Assembly: GCF_041296385.1 (NCBI RefSeq)
Contig: NC_091017.1
Coordinates: 47,862,214 to 47,926,213, forward strand
DNA from: Aphelocoma coerulescens
Taxonomy: Eukaryota; Chordata; Aves; Passeriformes; Corvidae
Direction of reading: 5' to 3'
DNA: 64,000 bases
Below the pieces are notes generated by a model, which was not told the origin of the DNA, did no database searches, and worked only from the letters and a program-made list of their open reading frames with translations. The stretch's first letter is position 1. Every line of letters starts with the position of its first letter. This document shows positions 23,801-38,438 of the stretch, piece after piece. Position numbers and translations under genes: made by a program.

Positions 23801-26239
23801 AATTTTGCACTACTTCCTTGCCTTCACTGTTTTTCCCCATTTCAGTAATCACCCCTATATTAATCTTTTCAAAATTATGAAATCTGTTTCAGGTTTTACA
23901 GCTTACTATGAATCCCTTGAGCTGAATACATAATCATTTGTGAAAGGTTATGTTTGTGACATTTCTTACCTTTGCTTATTACATAGCATTAATTTTATTT
24001 GTCTTCTATTATTCTGCACAGAATAGTAGTTGTGATGAGTTTCTGTGTCAATATCCTATGAAAAGACAGCAGAATAATTAGCTGTATCAAGGCTGTGTGA
24101 GTGATATTTTCTCTCACCTTTTCAATAGTGGGTTTCTGTAGCTCAGAATAAGATTACAAACTTCTGAGAACAGCAGCAAAATTAGTGTTGCAGGGGCTTA
24201 AAGTGTTGGGGTTTTTAGTTTTAATGCCTTAAGACTGTAAGAAGCTTTCTGTGACTATAATCAGCGTTGAAGAATAACAGTAGGGTCAGTGGATGAGCAG
24301 ATAGTCACAGAGGAATTAGATGGTCTCTCCAGACCTTGAAAAATGTACCTTTGAAAGATATGCTTACCATTTTCATGGAAAATGTGTTCAAAAGAAAAAA
24401 GCCTAGAAAAACAGGACTAATTGCCATGCACCATCACCCTCTGACTTTTCAACTATCTCAGTGTTAAAGACATTGGAGGAAGAAGCCCTTAACTTATGTT
24501 TCTAAACATGTTTAGATTCCATTTTTTAAGTTGTGTTTGCCTGCACAAAAGATAGTTTGTCATACTATTGCTGCCCTTTGGGAAAGTTCATTGAGGGTCA
24601 TCAGATTTGACTCTTACGAAGTCATAATGTTTTACACGGTAGACCTGAACAAATAGCAGAAGGATCAAAGGTACTTGGGCAGAATATATTTGTGTGTTTA
24701 GAAACTGGTTCCTTTTCAGGACAAAAGCATGAGTTTTCAGCTGCTATCCATTTATGAAAATTTAAAAATACTCATGAAACTTCAGATTTTTGCATACTTT
24801 TCACTGGAAAAATTACCTTTCTGCATCACATCTCCCAGATTAATTACCCACAGGGTAGGGTGGGTTGACAGGGGGTTCATAATCTTTTTACCATCTTTCA
24901 GCTCACCATTTGGTAAAATGAAAGTGTCCTAAGAATTCTGTGCTTTCCACAACATCAGAAGATGATATATGATACCTCAAAGCCTAGGCAAAGAAACAGA
25001 TTGTGAAAAAGTTGTATTTTCATGCATCTGCACTTCAAATGTGCCAGAGAAGCATATTTACCTCAGCACAGTTCTCTAGTCACTTCTGCCTGAAGTCTTA
25101 TTCACAAATAGGTCTCTCTGAGGGGCCAAGATGAAGGAAGACCAGGGACTTTTTGAATATTCAAAATCTGTAACAGCAGCAATGAAATGATTCATGATCA
25201 CTTTGTGTGGCTTCACATGAGTTATGTACATAGACCTGTACAGTCAAGTGTGCTGGCATCCTCAGCTGTTAGGCATTCATGATGACAAAAATCTCCCAAT
25301 TTTTCAACATTTCAAGCAAAGTTTTTAAACGTGAGTTTGTAACTAAATTTATAATTAGTAACTTGTAAAAAAATGCCTTCTTTGCTTTCCATCCACCTAT
25401 AAAGCTGTTGGGGATTGAAAGAAGAGTTGGTTACAGCCAGAACAAACTGAAAAGTCGCATAAATTGACACTTAAATTTACAGCTTTATTTTAACTATAAT
25501 GGGTTTTCTGATGCAACTCCCAGGTCCTCCTTTCCATAATTTTTTGGATCCTCTTTTTAATGGAACTGATGGAGACCTTTCTTCAGTTTTCCTTGTCCCT
25601 TTTTTGTAATGATAATCTATAGATTGATGAAAATAAAGAATTTTTATACTCTTTGCTGTGCTCACTGCAACGATTTGAATTTTGTTTCTTGTGAGAGAAA
25701 GAAAAGCTTTGTACTGGTTAACAGTCAAATTGTATTGAAATCTATTGTGTTTACTAATTTTCATGCTCTAGTTACACCAGGTTTCACTTCTTTGGAATTA
25801 AATCAAATAACCATTTTGTTGAATCTCCACAATAGCTATAATCAGCAAAGCATGCAAAAAATTAGGGAAATTATTTTACTATTATTTATATTTTCTTCGT
25901 GCTTAAACTAGTTTCTGTTCTTTGTTACTGAACTCTTTCAAAAAGATTGATGAAATTTCTTATCGACATACATTACTCTGTGGTCTTTCAGCACTCTTGC
26001 AGTTTTAGCAAGTTTATACATGCTGCCACTAAATAATGTGATGTAATTGTTACTGAATTTTCTCTGAAGTAAAAAAAGCCACATTTTTATAAAACAAAGT
26101 CCACATACATACTTCCCCTGCCTCAGCAAGCTTCTTTTTGTACTGTAAACAGGTGACTGTAGAGGGAGAAAGAAAGTGAATATTATTATAATAGAAAAAG
26201 GCATGTTTGTGGAAATTATTAAATTTAATGCTGTGAAAT
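20881..26239. other. Unannotated AT-rich DNA
   Basis: Purine-rich stretches occur around 20880-21010. A small cluster of ACAAGCTAC repeats lies at 21370-21410. Overlapping frames of 80-102 codons on opposite strands at 25477-26246 are hydrophobic or Lys-rich and unrecognised; they reflect base composition. No transposon is seen. Confidence 0.55.
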
Positions 26240-29200
26240 GAACCAAATGAGTGTCTTGCTTTCTTCAGGTGATTCTGCTACGGGAGCTTCAGCTGAAGTG
26301 TGCAAGCCTCACACCCTGCTCAGTAACACTACAATCAGTATAGTACGGGTGGCTCTCCCTATTCAAAAACTCTTGTAGCCATTCCCAGGACCACGATAAG
26401 CTCAGCTCTGCTTGCCAATGAATTCATAAACCCCCACTAACCTTACCACCGGTAAACTGTTTTCAGACCTCTGCCTCAACATCAGCTTTCTAAGATAGGT
26501 CTTCAATGGTCTTTTTCCCAGGAAACCTTCTTACTTGCAGCTGACAGAATGGCGAGGTTTTGCTATCCCTTGATTAGAAATTTCTTCAGGTATGATGCTA
26601 TTGGCTTTTAAGTTCACTGCAAATAATGCAGCATTGGAAGCAGGAGTGGGTTTGGGTATTTTTTACTATTTTTTAATTTCTTTTATTTACTTCAACCCAC
26701 GGAGTTTTAGTGGAAGTCCGCAATTCCAGTGAAGCCAAGCCCCCTTGTAAGACATAAAGCCATATTCCCCAGTCCCATGCCTGTTCCAGACCTCATCACT
26801 GCAGGAGTTAAAATTGTGATTTGGTTTCTGGAGTGTCACCTTACCTCCTCTAGGAATTCAACTGTGTTAACTTAATGCCTTTTATTTCCTCACCTAATAT
26901 CAAGGTGTTCTATTAATTAAAATGTAGTAACTTACTGCATTTTATCTATCCATGAAGTAACCATTTATATTTCCTGTGTATAATTAGTGACTTTATCTCT
27001 GCCGTATTTTGAAATATAGTTCAATATTCTGTTAGAGATTTTTAAAGACAGTTAACTTCTCATTGGTACTTTTGTTTTTGCTATATCTTGCTATAATAAG
27101 GAATGACCTAATGTATCTTTGCTCATTTTTAATTTTTTTTAGGATGCTTTTATATGATTATAAGCATTGTAGTTGGAGTTCTAATATATCCCTATGAAGC
27201 ACTTACTATTTTCTTAAGAACTGTGGGGTTGCTAAATAAAACATAAATATTAGTGAGCTGGTTTTTTGTATTTTATGACGAATATAGAGTAGTAATTAAA
27301 CGAAGCTAAGAGTTAATTGTACAGCTGTATAGCATTTTAGGATTACATCATTAGTTATATTCTTGGCCTTTAAAAATCAATCACTACTATATATACTGTA
27401 TATACTATATTACTACATTTTGCACACATATTTATGTTCAGCTGAACAGCCCGAGTTTCTAATCCTCTCACATGCAGCTGAACAGAGCTTAGACTGATTT
27501 TTGCCTAAACTTTTTTGTTCTTTAAGGGAAGTGTGTAGAGGATAAGATAAGTCATTCTAGGAAAAGCTATACCAGATCAGGCTTGGAGGAAAGAGAAAAG
27601 GCAATGTACACTTCTGAATATCTTCTCAGCCTCCTGGGACTAGCAGTGAAGATCTGTGTATTTAGAGTTATTAATTAGTTAATTATTTTCTCATGTTCTT
27701 TTCCTTCCAGGCTTTTTTCCATCCCCCGAAATGATTCCCTATTTTGCCTTATACTAATTTTGCCGGATAGCCACAAAAATATATCAAGAGACCTTTAACT
27801 TTTCTTAATGCTGTTCAATTTTCCAAAATCAGTAAAGGAGAATGTCAATCATCCATATATATATCATCTGCTCTGTAAAAATGAGCAGCTCTGCACTATT
27901 AGTGCCTTAGTCACTCATGACACTGCATGTTTACAGTGACATTTCTGTATGTTATATTTAAGATGATGTAGCTGTCTTTCCTTGTATTAACAGAAAAAAA
28001 AAAATTAGGGAAGAGGTTTTGACACATTTTATTAAAACCAATAACATGAAAATCATAGTTTGGTTGAGTTTCAGTTAAGAGAAAGTCAAGATTTATACAA
28101 GGAAAGTCAACTGTTTGTTATGTTGGAAAAGATATAATTAATAGGAAATGGTTGATATTCTAGGTAAAATTCTGCACAAGTAGAGGCAAAAGAATTAAAA
28201 TTGTTTCCAAGGACAGGCAGGAAAAAAAATCCTTAGCATATATGATAATTTCAATGATCTTACGAGGCAATCCTGTAGTTACAACTGGTTATTCCTTTAG
28301 GCAGCTGGACTAGAACTTGGATATAGCAGATCAGGAAAACAATTTGCTAGAGAACACCACTAACAGCATCTGCACCTGTCCCAAGTTCATAATTAGAGTA
28401 TTGATTTTACTATTTAACATATCTAATCAGTTAATTTACATCAGAGTAAACAATGATTTTGCTGTTGCTTAACAGCTAAATAACTAAGGTGCTGAATATG
28501 TAAACACACATTTGGAGTGCCAGTACTTTCCTGTAAAAACTGAAGTTTGTTTCTGTCTGTGTGTATTTCACTTTTACAGACTCACCATCCCACTTACAAG
28601 CCTACATTTTCTGGAGTAGAACTGATGTTCAGATGTACATTCTCTAACATTATACTGTAAAGCACAAAAGCATTATACTGTAGCCTGAGGGTCATGCTTA
28701 AGTCTGGATGGGCTGCCTTTACACACCATTCACATGATTCAGCACCTTCTTTCTCTGTGGTGACCCAATAAATACTCTCAACTGGAAAGTCTAAAATATG
28801 GACTGATGTTCAAGGAGCACATAAATTAGTTAGATGTCTAGGGTGTCTTAGAAAGAAATATGAATTGGAAGAGTTAGTCTGCTCCTCATCTTGCAACACC
28901 ATCAGTTTTACCATCTTTAATTCTGTGATTATTCGAACTGATGATCTTAGATCTTTTGTCACAGCTCCCTAAGGGATTATATTGAAAAACTAGTTGGAAT
29001 ATTTTATATGGCTTGCGTTCAGCTCTCACTGTCAGGCAAAAAAGTTGGAACAGTACAGTTTTCTTTATGCATTATTTATGTTTCAATTAGTATCAACAAC
29101 TTGTTTTTCGATTTTTTAACAAAACAGAGTTTAATTTAAAAATACCAGTTTAATTGAACCTGAAGTGCTTTGTATGAAACAATCTGGGTTTGACTTCACT

Positions 29201-30640
29201 GGGAAAGGTCTGTTGAAAATACTAAGAAGCATTAGATCTTTTGTTAAGGCAGTTAGGGAAGCTGGCTATGTCAGTTATCTTTAATCTTAATTCTTCATGA
29301 GTACTAGTCTCCAATAATATATAGTTATCTACTATGAAATGCACTTCTTTTCAGCATTATTCAACATAGGTTACTTACCTGAGAGCATTCATTTAAAGAA
29401 TACTCATGAGATTATTAGAAACATTTATTCTACTGGAGGACAAAAATACATTCCTGATAATTCCCATTTTTAATCAAAATAGTTCATGTTAAATCAACAT
29501 TTAGCTGAAATAATAACCATTTTTTCTTCTTCCAGTTATGCTCTAGGATACAAAGTGGAAGCATAATTAAACTTGTTTAATCTGTGATATGGCAGGAAGT
29601 AACAAGATCTGAAAAAAGTCTACTAACTAACTGAAAAAAATCTACTAACCCAAAATACTTTTCCATCTTTGACACAAGTGAGTTAAATTAGTCAGTTTAG
29701 TGATGTTAAGCCATAAATTACCACAAAAATTAACGTTCTGTTAGAGCTGTGCATTACTCCTTACACAAGTACACCTAATAAGTGGGAGCACATCCACTTT
29801 CTAGATACCCAGAAGCCAAATGCACTATTATTTTGGCTTTATTGTCAAGACTCCTGTTCAACTTGATGAGAAAAATCTTTTCCATTTTCCACTGGCCACA
29901 GTCTTCTCCTGGCTCACTGGTAATAGCTATGGCCTTATGCCAAGGAAACTGTCAAGTTAAATGTGATTCCCATGTTCCATTGAAGGAAGTTCCATTTCAC
30001 AAAGACGAGTTTCTGAGTTTTTCTCCCTCTAGAAATTATTCAGCCCAAGAGCAGGGCAACCCCCAAATTTCTACACTTTCAAGTAACAGCTAAAATAGAA
30101 TGACTTATTCTTCTACATAAACTTCTAACTTTAAGGCAAGTAACTTGCAGTGAGGATTTAAAGATCGGTCCCCTAATAGCAGTCAAAATAAAGCCTTTTT
30201 CTTTTATAATGTTTATTTCTGGCAGTTAAAATAGTGAGCTTCATGTGCTTCATTTCCAGAGTGCTGGAATAGCTCCTTCTAAGAGGCATCTGCTAAAACA
30301 TTTTCTATCAAGAAGAAAGGAAAACCTCTGTTCCAGCCAATTATTTCCCATCCCTCTTATTTTGATCATCTCCAGCATCATATGGAAGCCATCACTGTTA
30401 GAAAGTTAAAATCATATTTGTACCAGACAAACTGACTCCAAATATGGATTTTATTTTTGGACAACATTACATTTGACATGATCACTATAATAAGCCACTT
30501 CTTATATTTAAATTGCAAACATTTCTGTGGTAATTAGAATACAACATATTCTCCATCACTTGTCTGCCTGACTTGGGTAGTTTTCAGGATAACAATTGTC
30601 CAAAAAGCTCTGGTGCAGTGTGAAAAAGTCAAACAGATGG
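26240..30640. other. Unannotated DNA
   Basis: A slightly GC-richer piece at 26260-26560 carries no convincing frame. Minor local duplications occur: CATTATACTGTA at 28648-28659 and 28671-28682, and a GAAAAAA(G/A)TCTACTAAC unit twice at about 29610-29650. A perfect 12-bp palindrome GTTCAGCTGAAC lies at 27436-27447. A 103-codon plus frame at 29782-30093 has no known domain. Confidence 0.55.
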
Positions 30641-33600
30641 AAAGTTTTAGTTTATTTTAGTGTTTTTCTAACTTTTATTTCACTAAAGCACAAGGCAACA
30701 GAAAGTTTAAAAAAATGTTAAATGATTTGTAACAAGGGCATACAATGCATTTGAACTCCTGGTGTGGCAACATACACAAAGTTATGGTAACATCAATAGT
30801 ACAGTAAGGAAATTATCTCTTTTTAAGAAACACTAAATTATCTCATGGAGCCTTTATTGCTTAGAGCATGAAACAATAGAAATGAAAACTTTTAAGAGTC
30901 TGCCCATTTAACATACCAGTAAAACAAGTACTTGAATATGAAAGTTTGGGTAATTTCACATTTATTTCTGTGAATGGATGATTTGTCCCAAGGTAATAGA
31001 ATTAACTTTGCAGCTATCCTAGACTGGTAACAGCATTTCATAGTTCGCTTTTCTTTCACATGTATTCCAAGATTTATTTTTTCTTTTCTACAGGAAGTGA
31101 TAGAAACCTGTGGGGTAGTTAGTCACCTGAAGTATACTTGGTTTTAACTCAGGATGTATGACTGACTCATTTTCTGACTTCGGTGAACATGAAGTTAGTA
31201 TTTCAGACTGTTCAAATATTACCAAACAAGATTACCATATAAAAAAGGATCTTGCTGACCATGAAATGCTCAGCTGGAATGTAATTTCTCTGTTAATCAA
31301 TTAAAGACAAACAGAAAAATCAGCTGGGCTTAAACAGCTCAGATCTGGATCAATATACAGCAGAAAAACTATGTTAATATTACAACTTTCTGAAATAGGA
31401 ATGGGGGTTGAAATAAAATATTCTGAAGAAAACTATTAAAAAGCTAATAATTTATAAATATAGCAATAAGAATAATAGGCTAATTGCTTCTTAAATATTT
31501 GAATAATTTTCTTCTTACTTAAAATTCAGTTACATGACTAATATGGAAATATAACAGTTTAACACTTAATGACTTTGAGTTAAGCAGAAATCAAATAGAG
31601 AGTAAATAAAACCACTGTTTCTGTTTACCAAAAGGCATTTAAGATCAGCAGAGTTTGAAGAGTTGGGACTAAATAGGACAATATATGTGGGAAACAGAAG
31701 GCAAATGTCTCTGAGAAGAGCGGACTAAAATATCTCAATTTAATTTATTACTAACAAGACTAGGGAAGAGCTACTAGGTAAATTTTCCTGATTAAATGAT
31801 TGTTAGTGTAGGTTTCTTGTTTCCTAACTGTGTTACATGAAAGAAAAAAAGGGTAATGAGCAGGTCAAGAAAGCAGCTATAAACCCCTCCCCCCAGTTAT
31901 TAATTCTGAAAACCTTTAGTAGTGTTTGATACAGAGTGATTAAAAATGGATGTATTTACTGAATTACTTCACTTTTTGGGTGAACTAGTGTAAGTCTAAC
32001 ATGCTGCTTTATTAGTGCTTAACAAGGCCAGGGTTCTGATGGTGTTTATAATAGCTTTGACAACTTGAAGGATGCAAAGGCAGAATAGTCTTGTGTTTTC
32101 CCTGGACAGAAGAAAGGGACAGGGTAGAATACATAGAAAATTAGTAAGGCTGGTAGGCTCTCAGGGGATAGTCTTTTTACAGTGCATGATGTATTTTATA
32201 TCCTAGCAGTGTTCTCCATCTGTTTGTTCAATGTACATACACTTGGGTAGAGGACCTTTTAAGACATTTCTTAGATGTATATGTAATTGAGTGGGAGGTT
32301 TATTTTGCAGATGGTTTGTAGGAGAGCTTAAGGATCGTTTAACTACATTAATACTTATTTTCTAGGCAAGAAAAATCAAAAAGTTTTGGAGTCTTGTTTG
32401 TATTTTGGAGGAAAATAGGGCTGCCTACCTTTTCCCATAACAAATAACAATACCCTGTTTTGAACTTACTCTTGCTGCCCAAGTTTCTTACTCCTATTTA
32501 GGACATGTGGTCTGTCTGACAATTTCTTTCAGGAGGAAGAAAGTGTCCATAATGGACAGGCCAGACTTTGCCTTGTTATCACTCAGCAGAAACCCTGTAA
32601 CTTGTCTTTCAGAAGTGGAGTTTTAGTTCTCTTAACTCACACCAGTGCTTCAATGGGAAAGTTTAAATGGGAATGGTGTTACTTCTACCTGCTGGGACTA
32701 TACTGACTACATCTGAAAACATGAAATATAGAACTACAGCTAAGTTTTGAACGTGAACTTTGTATTTGTATTCATTTCAAACAGAACAAAATTTAAAGCT
32801 GAAAAAGAGACTAAAATAATGATGGAGGAAAGGAAGGAAACAATCTAAATGAGATTTATTTCTTTTATTTCAACATCAGAAACATTAGTTACTCTCTCAT
32901 ATTCTGACACCAGAATATAGGTTCAAGCCTTCCCACTTCACAGAAGAACAATGGCCATAGAATGGGATCTTTGTATCTAAGAATATATAAAGCTGAAAAG
33001 GCAGTTCAGAAATATAATTCAGAGTCACATGCTACAACCACTGCATAGAAAGGGGAGTACATAAAAACATTTGTACAGAGAAGAGCTTCATGCAAATTTT
33101 GTTGAGAACAAAAATACAAATAAATTAGAAACAGAAACATTAGACATTCCCATGACTGAATGGGCCACATTATTGATTCTTGAGACCCTAGAGCCTCTGA
33201 TTTTGGAGCACATTTGCAATAGGCTTTTCTTAAACTTGGGTATCCATGAAAGTTGGCATAATTTTGAAAGAACCCGCAGGCATAAATCCAAGTACATTCT
33301 ACATTACTATCTTTTCATGTTTTGTCTCTCAATTTAGTTCAAATTAAGTTTTATTGTAGCTTTTGTTAGTGCTCAGAAGTACCAGCCAAATTATGCCAAA
33401 TGTTTTCCAAAGATAATTTTGTTCTCTTCTTATATGTTGAACAACTATATGTTGATCCTTACTGTAACTATTGCAGTGCCCAAGCATTATTTTGATCTCA
33501 AATTGCTAAAGATTTTGAGGTCATGAAGTACAAAAACTCCTGTGATGACTGCTAATTGCAACTTTGAATTTCATGTAGCACAAGAATGAAAATAACAGGT

Positions 33601-36600
33601 TTGCCATAATACATTGAATCAATAAGCTTATTTTACACATTTATAAATTTAACTGATTTAAACTGCTAGAATTTGTCCATGGTTATCTAATTAATTTCAA
33701 ATGTATAGATAACATTGTTGTCCAACTATGCTGACTTAATTTTCAACTTGCTTTTAAGGCAGAAGTAGATGAACCTCAAGCTGTTCACTGTTATGCTTCA
33801 GTAACTGTATAATGACACATTTCAGCAAATAGTATAGACATTTTCTGTTTTATGCATGTGACAAATAGATCTGTGTTCAACTCATGTATGGCTTTGTTTA
33901 AAAGGAGTAGGGGTTTTGTAGAACAGAATGTACATAAATAGAACTAGTTCTATTGGATATTATCAAAGAAAAAATAAATATAGTTAAAAAAATTACTCTG
34001 AATTTCACCTTCTAGTTTTCCATTTCTGTGCACATTTAATTATTTCACAAAATATGACTTTTAATTAATTTTAACCTTTAATTTATTTATGGAAAATTTT
34101 CCAGGACAGAAATTTTTTCTGGCAGACTAATATTAAATAATGTTCCAACAATGGGGGTTATTTTTAATAGCATCATTATATCAGATGGTCAAGTTCATAT
34201 TGTGCATGTCTATAACTAATTAAAGTACCCTGGAAAATATATTCTGTCATTGAATAAATGCAGTTGTGTGCCAAAGTTTCAAACATCTATCAGATTCTGA
34301 AATAAGTGCTAGAACGTTTTGTAGTAAAACAATTTTGCGTTTGCAGCTAACAGTGAGAAGGGTCTGAAACCTCATTTAAACAGACTCCCTTAAATCCTGT
34401 AGGAGAGATTCAGATCACAATTATAGCACTACACTTCCAACATAGCTCCATTGTCTTCTACTGGACTTTTTCCAGGGAGACTGATTTCAGAGTCGGGCTG
34501 GCTGGTTTTCTATGATAGCCTGGCAGTCTCAAGCTCCCCTGATGTTTGCTGCTGGCTCCTGCAGTCCTTCAGAAATTCTTACAATATCTCTAGGAGGGTA
34601 ATAAATGTGGGGGCTTGACCTGTTCTCAAGTTTTGTAGAGGCTGGTAAACTATGGGAAACAGAGTTGTCTGGTGTCTTCTTGCTATAGAATATAGGTGTG
34701 TTTCTCAGATAAGTATTGAAGAATGATACATTTATTTTTAGTGTGTTCTGCAACTTCATTCATCTGCTGATGACAATCCATGATAACCTGTTAGCTGAAT
34801 AGTGATGAGAAATGATGATAGATATTTTCTGATAAGATTCAATCTGCTGAAAATAATATAAATTTTTCTTAATTCATGTCTCCTTTTCCATCTCCTTTCA
34901 AAATGGAAAATATTCCTTTGATCAAGATGAACTCTTTCTTACAGAAATGCACTCTTTGTTAAAGAATTTTAGTAATTTCATTTAACAGCTCATCTGAGTA
35001 TGTGATTTGATGTCAGTTGCAATATTTGAGGTATATTCTGTGGCATTTTACAAGCTATTTAACAATGTCGTTGAAAAAATCTTAATCAATTAGTTTACTC
35101 AATTTCTGATTAGTAGCCAGAGACCCTGTCGCTAATTAAATATTATTCCAATTTACTAGAGAATACTCACTCTCTGAGCTAAGATGAGATTAATTTTCAC
35201 ATTTCCTGACACTTTTTCATGTTTTTTCACAATGGATTTCTGTGCTTGTGCTGTTTGCTGTTTCGTTCATGGACTGAATCTGAAAAGGGTGATAGAAATG
35301 AATATTACACTTCAAAATAGGAATTGAGATGTAGGATTGTCTACCATGCCATTCATGAATAGAAAGAGAAAATTGTCCTAGACAGATAAATAAAAGAAAG
35401 AAAAATATAACAAATTGTGCAGAGAAAGTATTAAGACACAGTGAATGCTGATGTTACATGGAAAAGCCTAATCAATGTTATACAGGTTTGAAAATATATG
35501 TCTATCTACATGGAATCTTTTTAGGACTGTGATCAGAACTATGCTCTGAAAGCAGCAGAATCACATTCTTTGGAAAACTTCTGTTACATTGAGATCAACA
35601 GTGTGCCAGAATGCACACTCTCTCTATGCAGGGAAGAGCAGGTTCACAGCCATCTGACAAGACTGCATTGAACAGATAAGCATAAGCTGCTTAACAGGGT
35701 AGGAGCAGTCTTGAATCGTGTCCTTAGAATTCTTTTAACGAATTATTCTTCACTGTAAAATATGTAAGCAGTCTCTGTAGTTGTCCCTCCCGTATGCTGC
35801 TGAGCTGTATATGTGTTCTTTAGGAGATGAGTTTAATCTGTTTAAAAAGACAAAAAATGTAAATTTCTTACTCCAAAATATTCTAACCCCTACTTTTTTG
35901 TATCTTCTCATAAAAGGATATTAGTGTGCTCTGACATCAGAGTCTGAAATGCAAAACCACTGGAATAGTTTAAATAGATCCTTACAAAAAGGAATAAAAA
36001 TGAACATGTTTGAAAATAAGCAAGCAAACAAAACTGGTGAAAGTAGTAAGAGATCTCTTAAAATTTCATCCTGCTTTGGTTGCAAAATGGAAGCTGCCAT
36101 GGCAATAAAATATTATATTGGTAATTCTCTTCTTCCCCAAAAGCCTAAATCATCAATTAAAAAAGCTGAGGATTGCTGTTTTGACAACTCAACTACCATA
36201 TAGAAAGGAATAAAGTCTCATGTTTTAGCTTATAAAGAGTGTTGCACCAGTGTGGTTAAACAAATCAGAGTTACTTAGCTAACATGATTTTTGAACAAGC
36301 AATTGTCTGTATCCATCCCGGTGGATGTTCTCAGAATGGAGTGAGGCATTCTGGGTTCTGTATGCAGAAAGTAAGTTTGAATTAATTGTTCTACATTTCT
36401 GAACTTGTCAGTATGTGTTAAACACCTTTGGAGCATGCCCCACCTCACAGTGGACTTATGTTCCTATTTTTCTAGTCTCCCTTGCACTTGGTTAGGACTA
36501 TTCTGTACATGCATAAATATTGAATTGCCAGAACAGGGGAGTTCAGTGGACAGGGAGGGAATTACCTAACTAGCTCAGGCATGCCCCAGAGAAGGCAATT

Positions 36601-37965
36601 TGCTTTGGTTAAATCTCAAAAAGAGATATAAAGTCTGTCCAAAACTTCTGGTTCCAGACACCATACTGACATTTCAGTGAGATATGTGCTGTTTCCACTG
36701 ATGGAACCACATGCTGCACCTTGGAATCCTAATTCTTTACACTTCTGGAATAGAGATATGAGTATCAATCCAAGTCTACCTTTTACTATTTTTTTCCTCA
36801 AATCTCTGCAGATTCAAAGGAGGAAATACTTTAGGAATCTAATCCAAACATTGTAATTCCTCCTGCTTGCACAAAAATTAATCCTCCAAAGTTCTTTCAG
36901 AAGAAGATATTTTTTCATTTAGAAGTGACTCTGAACATCTGGTTTTGGATAGGAGTTTTGCTGGTATAATCAGTGATTTTATTTATAGATGTATTTTTCC
37001 AGAAGAAGCCCTGTATGCTTGAATATGGATTTATCTAAATGGTCTTGCAGTATTCTTAAGACCTCTTCTTTTGCCACTTTTGACTTGATTTGACTTTGTT
37101 CTCTTCAGTTTTCCTTGTGGGATTATGCAGGAATTGTGAGTGGTTTTAAAACTGATATTTCTATTTCTCTGGTAAATAATATACTTTAAAAAATAACTTT
37201 CTGTAGCATACAGTTACAGCAAACAGAAATACAGATTATTACAGCTCTGTTGAAGAATTTAGATTAATTGCAGGTACTGTTATTTTGGGACAGTTTGTCA
37301 GCAGATAGGTCAAAAGGTGTACAGATCTAGCCTCCATTTACAGATATTATGCATTCTGTAACAATGGAATGATGAAGTGTAAAATGTGAATTTGAATTTC
37401 TTAGCTTTTTTTTTCATTTCATGTCATATCCCTATTGTTTTTCTAGCTTAATTGCCTGCTGGTAATTTGTTCCAAGTAGTTTTAACAACTGTATGTACCA
37501 AAGATAGGAGAGTTTATTGACAGTAATAAAGCTTTATTATAGATTTCATGTAATTTTCCTTCAAGCATTTTTTTTACAATATTTTTTAACTGACATCTTC
37601 TGAGCTCCATGGCTAAGAGCTGTACACAAGGACTTTGTAAAACTACTGTGCTATTTATAATGAAAGATCATTCTGAGACACAGTAAGGAAGATAGGAAAT
37701 TATATATAAATTCTTACAGGCCTTTGTACTGAGGAGTTCCTTTGCTTGTTAATGTCATTTGTGCTTCAGCAAAAATACAAGTTTGATTTTCCACAACGGA
37801 ATGCAAACAGGCATAATAAAATGTAAAAAAGCCATTTTTGATAGAGGATGATATTAACAATTCAAAAATTTACCACCTCCATTGATTTTATAAAAAGAAG
37901 AAAAGAAATGCAGCCAGAAACCAAAGTCCTTGCTACTAGAAATGCTGGAAGTAACACTACTAAGT
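30641..37965. other. Unannotated AT-rich DNA without visible transposons
   Basis: No CR1, LTR, SINE or gene is recognised over this 7.3 kb. An 88-codon plus frame at 33071-33337 and an 84-codon frame at 35949-36203 are unrecognised; the first is also partly open on the minus strand. The lack of repeats contrasts with the next 23 kb. Confidence 0.5.
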
Positions 37966-37995
37966 GAAAAAAAACAAACCAAACCAAAACAAAAT
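37966..37995. repeat. A-rich low-complexity tract with AAACC units
   Basis: AAAAAAAACAAACCAAACC followed by AAAACAAAATTAAA. Simple-sequence DNA about 60 bases from the 3' end of the adjoining antisense CR1. Confidence 0.8.
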
Positions 37996-38058
37996 TAAAT
38001 ATAAAAACAATTAATGCAAATAATTTTATTTTAAAATCTCACCTTCATTTACTGTGAG

Positions 38059-38438
38059 TCATAAAACCACAGAATATCCCAAGCTGGAAAGGACCCACAA
38101 GGATCATCAAGTCTAAGTCCTGTCCCTGTCCAGCACTATTCCCAAGAGACATACCATGTGCCTGAGAAAGTTGTCCAAACACTTCTTGAGTTCTGTCAGG
38201 CTGGTGCTGTGATCACTTCCTTGGGAAGCCTGTTCCAGTGCCCAGCCACCCTCTGGGTGAAGAACCTTTTCCTAAATTTAGCCTAAAGCTCCCTTGACAC
38301 ACCTTAATGCTGTTCCCTCAGGTCCTATCATTAGTCAACAGAGAAAAGAGATCTGTGCCTTCTCTGCTCCCCTCATGAAAAAGCTGCAGTCTACAAAAAG
38401 GATTTCCTTCTTCTTTGAGGATAAACTACCCATTGCAC
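38059..38438 (-). mobile_element. CR1 LINE (CR1-X-like tail), 3' fragment, antisense
   Basis: It starts AACCACAGAATATCCCAAGC, TGGAAAGGACCCACAAGG, ATCATCAAGTC: the reverse complement of the CR1-X 3' end, the same tail used by the SINE at 5218. It goes on through GCCTGTTCCAGTGCCCAGCC, ACCCTCTGGGTGAAGAACC, CTTAATGCTGTTCCCTCAGG, and fades past AAGCTGCAGTCTACAAAAAG. About 380 bp are kept. Strongly mutated, with no usable coding frame. Confidence 0.92.

Noticed and set aside
25477..26246. Overlapping 95-102 codon frames on opposite strands
   Set aside because: Mutual overlap on both strands, with hydrophobic or Lys-rich content that follows base composition.
26660..26740. CAACCCACGGAGTTTT resembling the R-U5 part of the avian LTR at 17898
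   Set aside because: Only about 15 bases agree and neither flank continues the LTR order; likely chance or too eroded to call.
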